NCBI GenBank assembly: GCA_022448765.1
Contig: JAKUTI010000041.1
Location: 8,155 to 14,942, forward strand
Reading direction: 5' to 3'
Length of the DNA: 6,788 nt
Origin: Pseudomonadales bacterium
GTDB taxonomy: Bacteria; Pseudomonadota; Gammaproteobacteria; Pseudomonadales; Azotimanducaceae
The position numbers and the translations under genes are program-made. The notes beneath the pieces were generated by a model. The model worked only from the letters and a program-made list of their open reading frames with translations, was not told where the DNA came from and searched no databases. Shown in pieces: positions 1 to 6,788 of the stretch. Numbering within the stretch: the stretch's first letter is position 1; the number at the start of each line of letters is the position of its first letter.

Positions 1-1
1 C

Positions 2-271
2 ACGCTGTTTCAAACTGTTAATTTCAATAAGGGTTGTTATCTTGGTCAAGAGATCATCGCCAGAGCCGAGCATCGTGGCGTTATCAAACGTCGATTGCGA
101 CGTTACTCGTGGGCGGGGGAAAAACCGAATCCGGGCCAAGAGTTTGATCAATCGGGAGCCGCCGGTATAGTCATCGCAGCCAACGATGCCCACGCGTTGT
201 TGGTCAGCAGCTCTGACAACGCCGTTCTAACCGACGCACACTGTGAATTGACGCTAGTTGAAGGCAATTAG
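2..271 (+). CDS. ygfZ: YgfZ/GcvT-family folate-binding protein, C-terminal fragment
   Basis: This is the 3' end of a gene that begins before the window; 89 codons and a TAG stop are visible. Seen: the fragment opens with the YgfZ signature KGCYLGQE at fragment residues 10-17, including its conserved cysteine (residue 12), followed by an Arg/Lys-rich stretch and a short beta-rich tail. Known of the family: YgfZ (COG0354) is a cytoplasmic, folate-binding relative of the GcvT aminomethyltransferase. It helps maintain certain iron-sulfur enzymes, such as the tRNA-modifying protein MiaB, and the signature cysteine matters for activity. About 77 residues follow the cysteine, a little fewer than in E. 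coli. The gene converges on ung and is not part of the leftward operon. In E. coli ygfZ also lies a few genes from recJ-prfB-lysS. GcvT itself is a less likely identity because it lacks the KGCYxGQE signature. Confidence 0.88.
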   Translation, partial: TLFQTVNFNKGCYLGQEIIARAEHRGVIKRRLRRYSWAGEKPNPGQEFDQSGAAGIVIAANDAHALLVSSSDNAVLTDAHCELTLVEGN

Positions 272-392
272 TCGCGTTGCAAGACTATCTGCTCAGTCGG
301 TTCTCTCGGAATTCGACAGACGAGACCACCGGATCGGAACGCGATCTTGAGCAGCCGCCTTCTGCAACCCCACGAATTGCGTTCTAACCCAT
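272..392. other. Convergent intergenic spacer between ygfZ and ung
   Basis: These 121 bases separate two genes that end facing each other, so they should hold termination signals for both. I see no strong GC-rich hairpin followed by a T run on either strand. There is a weak nested inverted repeat: 276-281 can pair with 363-368 (GTTGCA/TGCAAC) and, inside it, 289-295 with 348-354 (CTGCTCA/TGAGCAG). The stems are 6 and 7 bp with mismatched bases between them and a loop of about 50 bases, so this is not a convincing intrinsic terminator. Overlapping reading frames here have no recognisable protein signature. Confidence 0.5.
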
Positions 393-1114
393 TTATTCTA
401 CGTTGAACCAATTCACCGGCATCCGTCCGTGTGCCTCCAGATATTGATTCGCTTTCGAGAAGTGGCGACAACCGAAAAACCCCCTATGCGCCGATAGCGG
501 CGAAGGGTGTGGAGCTGTTAGGACGCAGTGTTTATCTCGACTGACCATCTCCCCTTTGCGCTGTGCGTAACTCCCCCAAAGCATAAACACCACGTGTTCC
601 CGATCCCGATTCACCACTTCGACGACCCTATCGGTAAAAGTTTCCCATCCCTTGCCTTGATGAGAACCTGCACGCCCACGCACGACCGTGAGAACAGAAT
701 TCAACAGTAATACACCTTGTTCAGCCCAGGTCTCTAGGCATCCCTTCCCCGGTACAATTTTCCCTCCATCGATTCCTCCAGGTGCGGACTCATTGCCCAT
801 ATCGTCTTCAATTTCTCGAAAGATATTCTCTAGCGAAGGAGGCGGAGCGACGCCCCGCGGAACACTGAAGCAAAGCCCATGCGCTTGATGGGGGCCGTGA
901 TAGGGGTCCTGCCCAATAATGACGACCCGTGTGTCAGGCAATGGACAGGAATCGAGGGCTCTGAATATCTCCGATCCGGCCGGATACACAGTCTTATGGG
1001 CTCGTTTTTCGCCAACCAGAAAGGTACGCAAACGCAGCAGATATGCGGCATCAAACTCCTTAGCAAGCGCCTCTTTCCAGCTACTCTCCAAGACCACGCG
1101 GTCACTCGGTGCCA

Positions 1115-1115
<1 letters not shown>
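393..1115 (-). CDS. ung: Uracil-DNA glycosylase, family 1
   Basis: The enzyme cuts uracil from DNA, after cytosine deamination or dUMP misincorporation, leaving an abasic site that starts base-excision repair. Seen, numbered from the ATG: motif A GQDPYH at residues 69-74 with catalytic Asp70; the uracil-binding pocket segment HGLCFSV just after it; the conserved stretch WAEQGVLLLN (130-139); GWETFTD; VVFMLWGSYAQ; and motif B HPSPLSAHRGFFGC at 203-216 with catalytic His203 and the DNA-intercalating Leu loop. The length of 240 residues is close to the E. coli enzyme (229). A Gly-rich insertion of roughly ten residues (about 106-125) accounts for most of the difference. The ATG at 1115-1113 shares its A with the lysS stop (TGATG), and a GAAAGGA sequence lies just upstream. 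A TTG at 1118 would add one residue but leaves no space from that ribosome-binding site. Translation is probably coupled to lysS. Confidence 0.96.
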
Positions 1116-2595
<1,480 letters not shown>

Positions 2596-2599
<4 letters not shown>

Positions 2600-3694
2600 A
2601 ATCCCGCCTTCAAACTTGCCTCCAGAAAACCATCGATATCTCCGTCCAGCACGTTAAGGGGATCAGCACGCTCCAGTTCCGTACGCAGATCCTTGACCCT
2701 GGACTGATCCAGCACATACGACCGGATCTGCGAACCCCATCCGATGTCATCTTTTGTATCTTCCAACGCTTGTTGTTCTTCTCTTCGTCTATGTAACTCT
2801 CGCTCATGCAACTTAGCCCGTAGTTGCTTCCATGCTTTATCACGGTTCTGATGCTGAGATCGTTCGCTTTGGCACTGTACTACGACGCCGGTCGGTTCAT
2901 GCGTTAATCGGACAGCGGAATCCGTCCGATTAACATGCTGGCCACCAGCCCCGCTAGCGCGATAAGTATCCACGCGCACGTCTCCGGTCTCGATTTCGAT
3001 ATCGATGTCGTCATCTATCTCCGCGGATACGAATATCGACGCAAAGGACGTGTGACGACGATTCCCTGAATCAAAAGGCGATTTACGCACTAATCGATGG
3101 ACGCCGGTCTCCGTGCGGAGCCAACCGTATGCGTAGGCGCCGGAAAAAAGCACAGTCGCGCTTTTGATGCCAGCGACTTCGCCATCGGAAAGTTCAATTA
3201 ATTCCGTTTTTAGTCCGCGTTTTTCGCCCCAACGAAGATACATACGAAGCAGCATCTCGGCCCAATCCTGAGCTTCCGTCCCACCTGAACCAGATTGAAC
3301 GTCAACGTACGCATTGGACTCGTCCAACTCGTCGCCGAACATCCGGCGGAACTCATGTGCCTCCAGCTCTTGCGCATAACGCTGCAGGTCGAGATCGAGT
3401 TCACCAAGGGTGGCCGAGTCGTCTTCTTCAGCCGCTAGCTCCGCCAATTCCGATACATCACCGAGACCCGTCAAAAGACGATCTAAGCCCGTCACCATAA
3501 CTTCCAAGGCTGCGCGCTCTCGCGACAATTTTTCCGCTCGAGAGGCGTCAGACCAGATATCCGACTCGGCGAGCTCTCGCTCTACTTCTTCCAGCCTTTC
3601 CTTGCGCGCTGAAACGTCAAAGATACCCCCGTAAGGCCTCGTTACGCGTCATGAGATCCTTAAGTCTCTCACGGACGGAAGTGATTTCAGCCAT
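2596..3694 (-). CDS. prfB: Peptide chain release factor 2 (RF2), made by programmed +1 frameshift
   Basis: RF2 recognises UGA and UAA stop codons in the ribosomal A site and triggers release of the finished protein. The coding region is split: 25 codons from the ATG at 3694 down to 3620, then the base at 3619 is skipped and reading resumes at 3618, giving 365 residues, the same as E. coli. The zero frame meets UGA at codon 26. Seen, in full-length numbering: the SPF stop-codon recognition tripeptide at 205-207, the catalytic GGQ at 250-252, and Ala246 in YRASGAGGQ. These positions match E. coli RF2 exactly; Ala246 is the residue found in most bacteria, whereas E. coli K-12 has Thr. The N-terminal coiled-coil region lies mainly across the shift site. 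AAGGGG (3705-3700) is placed five bases before the ATG. RF1 is ruled out because it would carry PxT rather than SPF. A start at 3528 would remove 55 residues and is wrong. Confidence 0.97.
2597..2611 (-). promoter_or_regulatory. lysS ribosome-binding site and prfB/lysS ATGA overlap
   Basis: GAAGG at 2611-2607 lies seven bases before the lysS ATG (2599-2597), inside the final prfB codons. The prfB stop TGA (2598-2596) overlaps that ATG by four bases counted as ATGA. The good spacing supports this start and suggests coupled translation. Confidence 0.75.
3616..3631 (-). promoter_or_regulatory. prfB programmed +1 ribosomal frameshift site
   Basis: The minus strand reads CGGGGGTATCTTTGAC. It has the three known elements of the RF2 autoregulatory site: an internal Shine-Dalgarno-like GGGGG (3630-3626) three bases before the slippery CTT (3622-3620), the in-frame TGA (3619-3617), and a C immediately after the stop, a context that terminates poorly. 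The encoded peptide across the shift is LRGYL then DV, close to E. coli LRGYL then DY. When RF2 is scarce, tRNA-Leu slips from CUU to UUU and translation continues in the +1 frame. When RF2 is plentiful, the ribosome stops after 25 residues. The only visible difference from the E. coli core is the first base, C instead of A. Confidence 0.97.
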
Positions 3695-3737
3695 TCGTAC
3701 CCCTTGCGATCATCCGAGATTCTACCACGAGGGCAAT
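3695..3737 (-). promoter_or_regulatory. recJ-prfB gap with the prfB ribosome-binding site
   Basis: This 43-base stretch is the only real gap in the leftward gene block. It holds the AAGGGG ribosome-binding site (3705-3700) with a five-base spacer to the prfB ATG. A TAGAAT hexamer (3724-3719) resembles a -10 box, but no credible -35 element stands 16-18 bases upstream, so I do not claim a promoter. No terminator hairpin is evident, so read-through from recJ is likely. Confidence 0.5.
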
Positions 3738-5462
3738 TTAGCTCGGGCCCACCTGCTCAACCAAGAGCTGTAGTGTCTCGCTATCCAAATAGCGATTCAC
3801 CTCGAGTTTATATGTCATCGTAATCCGATCGGAACTAATCAACTTCTGGTTGAAAGCTATCGCATCAACCAGTTTTTCTTCGTGTTTAACAATTAGTTTG
3901 AGGTGTTTCCCTCCACCGATGACCCGCTGGCTAACCAACTCAAAATCCCCATGAAATAAGGGCTCATCGAACCCCTGTCCCCAAGGGCCATAATCCTCGA
4001 TTAATCGAGCATTCTCGATGCTGAGATTCTCGCTTGCCAGCACGCCGTCCGACTCGATGATGCCAACGAGATCGCGTGGCTCAACTCTATTCGTTACCGC
4101 ATCGGCAAACGCTTTTCGGAACCGATCCAAGTGAATGCGCTTTATTGTCAATCCCGCGGCCATCGCATGGCCCCCAAATTTATCCACGAGGCCCGGGAAC
4201 CGCGTGGCAACGTCGTCGAGTGCATCGCGAATATGAAGTCCAGGAATACTTCGTGCGGAGCCCTTTATTTCGCCTGGCGAAATGTCTCCGAAGTCGGCAA
4301 ACGCGATGACCGGCCGATGAAATTGTTCGCGCATCCGTCCTGCCACGATACCTACCACGCCCTGATGCCAAGATGCGTCGTAGACGCAAAGCGCGGGCGC
4401 TTCGGCATCCATGTCTTGGGATATCAACACCCTCGCTTCGACATTCATTTCATCTTCGATTGCGCGACGAGCCTTGTTCAGTTCGTCCAGCGCGACCGCC
4501 ATCGATCGAGCGCTCTCGAGATTCTCGGCCAACAAACACTGAATGCCCAAAGCCATGTCATCTAAGCGGCCAGCGGCGTTCAGCCTAGGTCCAACGGCAA
4601 ATCCAAGATCTTGGGAAGACAATGTCTCAAGCTTTCGAGCCGCAATTTCGATTAACGCCCGCGTGCCTGGTCGTAGGTGACCTAAACGCATTCGGCGTAG
4701 TCCTTGGTAGACCAGGATTCGGTTGTTCCGGTCAAGCGGAACGACGTCGGCCACCGTTCCCAGCGCGACCAAGTCGAGCCAATCGGCCAGGTTTGGTTCG
4801 GACAAATTCTTACTTACGAAATAACGCTCTTCCCGCAATTTGGCACGAACCACTGCCATCAAATAGTAAGCGACGCCGACGCCGGCCAGGAAGGGACTCT
4901 CAAACGTTGTCCCCTGTAGGTTCGGATTGACGATCGCAACCGCCTTTGGAAGCTCCTTGGGGGGTAGATGGTGGTCAGTAATGACCACGTCGATCCCGAG
5001 TTCCCTCGCTACTTGAACACCTTCGACACTTGATACCCCATTATCTACCGTGATGATGAGCGATGGGTCCCGTTTTGCCGCAATAGCTACAATTTCAGGT
5101 GTTAGCCCGTAGCCGAATTCAAACCGATTGGGTACCAGGTAATCGACGTCGGCCACACCCATTGCACGTAGCGCCGATACCACAAGCGCTGATGCTGTAG
5201 CACCGTCGGCGTCGAAGTCGCCCACGACGAGTATTCGTTCCTCATCATTTATCGCTTGTACCAACCGTGAAGCCCCTTGACCAACACCGGGCAATCGATC
5301 GGGCCCCACCAAAAGACTCAGGGATAGGTCAGTCTCGCTCTTGTTAGTAACGCCCCTCGCAGCGAGAACTCTAGCTAAAAAAGAAGGAACGGCCAGTTCT
5401 TTACTAAGATCCAGATACGGAATGTCCCGACCCCGCTCTTCGATGACGAGGGGTTCGATCAT
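3738..5462 (-). CDS. recJ: Single-stranded-DNA-specific 5'-3' exonuclease RecJ
   Basis: RecJ degrades single-stranded DNA from the 5' end and works in RecF-pathway recombination, mismatch repair and base-excision repair. Seen, numbered from the ATG: the DHH phosphoesterase core with motif VGDFDADG (80-87), DNG (140-142) and DHH (163-165), whose aspartates and histidines bind the catalytic metal ions; GPRLNAAGRLDD (291-302); WHQGVVGIVA (365-374); a SARS segment (402-405); the DHHA1 signature GGHAMAAG (430-437); and GPWGQGFDEPLF (492-503), opening the C-terminal OB-type DNA-binding domain. At 574 residues it is almost the E. coli length (577) and looks complete. The ATG at 5462 shares its A with the hom stop (TGATG); the TTG at 5465 is an alternative one codon earlier. 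No clear ribosome-binding site precedes either, which suggests coupling to hom. GdpP- or NrnA-type DHH proteins are excluded by the RecJ-specific motifs and length. Confidence 0.97.
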   Translation of the reverse strand: MIEPLVIEERGRDIPYLDLSKELAVPSFLARVLAARGVTNKSETDLSLSLLVGPDRLPGVGQGASRLVQAINDEERILVVGDFDADGATASALVVSALRAMGVADVDYLVPNRFEFGYGLTPEIVAIAAKRDPSLIITVDNGVSSVEGVQVARELGIDVVITDHHLPPKELPKAVAIVNPNLQGTTFESPFLAGVGVAYYLMAVVRAKLREERYFVSKNLSEPNLADWLDLVALGTVADVVPLDRNNRILVYQGLRRMRLGHLRPGTRALIEIAARKLETLSSQDLGFAVGPRLNAAGRLDDMALGIQCLLAENLESARSMAVALDELNKARRAIEDEMNVEARVLISQDMDAEAPALCVYDASWHQGVVGIVAGRMREQFHRPVIAFADFGDISPGEIKGSARSIPGLHIRDALDDVATRFPGLVDKFGGHAMAAGLTIKRIHLDRFRKAFADAVTNRVEPRDLVGIIESDGVLASENLSIENARLIEDYGPWGQGFDEPLFHGDFELVSQRVIGGGKHLKLIVKHEEKLVDAIAFNQKLISSDRITMTYKLEVNRYLDSETLQLLVEQVGPS

Positions 5463-5466
5463 CAAT
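5460..5466 (-). promoter_or_regulatory. hom stop / recJ start junction (TGATG)
   Basis: The hom stop TGA (5464-5462) overlaps the recJ ATG (5462-5460) by one base. Unlike the other two overlaps in the operon, the sequence just upstream has no purine-rich ribosome-binding site, so recJ translation probably depends on ribosomes terminating at hom. Confidence 0.55.
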
Positions 5467-6760
5467 AGTCGAAATCGGCGACCCGAATACGACGAACGCG
5501 ACCACGTACACTCTCAAGACTCGAAAGTCGATCTAGCGCGTCGTCCATCGAAGCTTCAACGGCCCGGCCCGTGACCATCACAATGGGCACCCAGGGCTCC
5601 CCATCGGTCTGTCGTACAGCCGCTTGTTTCTGTATTACCCCTTCCATCGAAATCCCGCTCTGACGGAGGATGTCCCCAATTTCTCCAAAAACCCCGGGGC
5701 GGTCGGCCGCAGGAATGTTGAGGTAATACCGCGATTCCGTCGCCACAATCGGAAGGCGTGCTCCCTCGTTTTGGCCAATCCTCATCCGCGAGTATGTCCC
5801 ACGAGCTATTTCGATCAAATCGCCGAGCACCGCCGAAGCCGTCGGCAAACCACCTGCCCCCGGCCCTACAAGAAGTATCAAGCCAACGGCATTTGCACCC
5901 ACGATCACCGCGTTAGCTACTCCGGAAACATCACCAATGAGATCCGTTGCGGAAATGAGCGCAGGGTGCACTCGGGTTTCAAACTTCTCTCCATTTCGAC
6001 GCGCAACGCCTACATGCCTAATCCGAAATCCAAGCTCGCGCGCGTACCTCAAATCTTCAACCGTAACGCCCGAAATGCCCTCGATGTAGGTGTCGTCGAG
6101 GGTTATGGGGATGTCAAACGCCAACGCCGCGAGCAGCGACAATTTTTGCGCCGCATCAACACCGTCGACGTCAAATCCAGGATCGGCTTCGGCATAGCCT
6201 AGCTCCTGTGCTTTAGCCAAAGCGTCGGTGAAGCTGCTTCCCTGTTCATCCATCGCCGTCAATATGTAGTTGCAAGTTCCGTTGATAATCCCAACCAGCC
6301 AATCGACGCTATTCCCCGACAGCCCATTTTTAAGGGTGCTCATGATTGGAATTCCACCCGCCACCGATGCCTCAATGCCGAGCACCGCACTACCGTTAAA
6401 CCAATCGTTGCCGTGCGATGCCAGCACAGCCTTATTTGCGGTTACGATCGGTTTACCCTGACGTAACGCACTCGAAATGAGTTCGCGCGCCGAATCCACC
6501 CCGCCGATCAACTCAACGACAACGTCAACGTCATCATCCAAGAGCGACTCCAAATCGGAATCAAACACCGCGTCCCCGATGTCGATTTCGGGCTTCCTGG
6601 AACGACTCGCGATGCGAACCACCTCGATGGGCATGCCAGCTTGTCTCGTGATTCGCTCCGCGTTCTGGTTTAACAGGGTCAACAAGCCTTGAGCGACCGT
6701 GCCCAAACCAGCCATACCAATTCGCAAAACGTTCTGACCCGACTCGGAATTGATAGCCAA
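5462..6760 (-). CDS. hom: Homoserine dehydrogenase, monofunctional, with C-terminal ACT domain
   Basis: The enzyme reduces aspartate-4-semialdehyde to homoserine with NAD(P)H, the branch step leading to threonine and methionine. Seen: an N-terminal Rossmann fold with GLGTVA (18-23); ANKAVLA (108-114); GIEASVAGGIPI (128-139); NGTCNYIL (160-167); the catalytic segment ELGYAEADPGFDVDG (187-201) followed by Asp202 and Lys206, matching the Asp/Lys pair of yeast homoserine dehydrogenase; and GPGAGGLPTASAV (299-311). A C-terminal ACT domain (about 345-425) probably binds threonine for feedback control. The 432 residues fit the monofunctional bacterial form; there is no fused aspartokinase. The start is TTG at 6760: an in-frame TGA stands two codons earlier, and the first internal ATG (codon 16) would cut into the first Rossmann strand. 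A later TTG at codon 12 is less likely. The gene starts three bases after an upstream stop codon and overlaps recJ at its end; no thrC follows it. Confidence 0.95.
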   Translation of the reverse strand: MAINSESGQNVLRIGMAGLGTVAQGLLTLLNQNAERITRQAGMPIEVVRIASRSRKPEIDIGDAVFDSDLESLLDDDVDVVVELIGGVDSARELISSALRQGKPIVTANKAVLASHGNDWFNGSAVLGIEASVAGGIPIMSTLKNGLSGNSVDWLVGIINGTCNYILTAMDEQGSSFTDALAKAQELGYAEADPGFDVDGVDAAQKLSLLAALAFDIPITLDDTYIEGISGVTVEDLRYARELGFRIRHVGVARRNGEKFETRVHPALISATDLIGDVSGVANAVIVGANAVGLILLVGPGAGGLPTASAVLGDLIEIARGTYSRMRIGQNEGARLPIVATESRYYLNIPAADRPGVFGEIGDILRQSGISMEGVIQKQAAVRQTDGEPWVPIVMVTGRAVEASMDDALDRLSSLESVRGRVRRIRVADFDY

Positions 6761-6763
6761 CTT

Positions 6764-6788
6764 TCAGATCCCAAGTTCTTCGGCGAGT
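6764..6788 (-). CDS. 3' end of an unidentified upstream gene
   Basis: Seven codons (LAEELGI) and a TGA are open on the minus strand up to the window edge, ending three bases before the hom TTG. The tight spacing and the absence of another gene end suggest an operon partner transcribed with hom. In many gammaproteobacteria a pyridoxal-phosphate aminotransferase (AlaC-like) precedes hom, but seven residues cannot show this, and the identity is only a guess from context. Confidence 0.35.

Noticed and set aside
272..344. Inverted repeat TCGCGTT (272-278) / AACGCGA (338-344)
   Set aside because: Seven bases with a 59-base gap in a 121-base spacer is within chance expectation, and it would cross the other weak pairing in the spacer.
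3717..3741. Possible prfB promoter with TAGAAT as -10
   Set aside because: No reasonable -35 hexamer at 16-18 bases upstream; a TTGCCC exists but is only six bases away.
5624..6202. 192-codon open frame on the plus strand
   Set aside because: It lies wholly antisense to the catalytic half of hom, which has strong family motifs. The predicted protein is rich in Arg/Asn/Pro without domain signature, as expected of a shadow frame.

Overview
The window is a compact housekeeping segment of a bacterial chromosome, most likely from a gammaproteobacterium. Three things point there: recJ, prfB and lysS sit in the same order as in Escherichia coli; release factor 2 is built on the same length and numbering as the E. 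coli protein, including its programmed frameshift; and a ygfZ-type gene lies close by, as it does in E. coli. Base composition looks close to balanced by eye. I cannot name a genus. I see no mobile element, CRISPR array, tRNA, rRNA, phage gene or defence system.

Layout from left to right: the 3' end of a ygfZ-like gene runs rightward (2-271). A 121-base spacer (272-392) separates it from a convergent block of five genes, all transcribed leftward. In transcription order (right to left) the block is hom (homoserine dehydrogenase), recJ (single-strand 5'-3' exonuclease), prfB (release factor 2), lysS (lysyl-tRNA synthetase) and ung (uracil-DNA glycosylase). At the extreme right, seven codons and a stop belong to a further upstream gene that cannot be identified from this window.

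The five genes look like one operon. hom/recJ and lysS/ung each share one base in a TGATG junction, prfB/lysS share four bases in ATGA, and only recJ/prfB are separated, by 43 bases. The block mixes threonine/methionine precursor synthesis (hom), DNA repair (recJ, ung) and translation (prfB, lysS). No promoter for it is visible inside the window, so the main one is probably further right.

The most important annotation point is prfB. Its reading frame is broken by an in-frame UGA at codon 26, inside a near-perfect copy of the E. coli +1 frameshift site. An automatic start at 3528 would lose the first 55 residues. The correct product is 365 residues, encoded from 3694 with one base skipped. Otherwise the genes are intact and conserved; I found no previously undescribed system.
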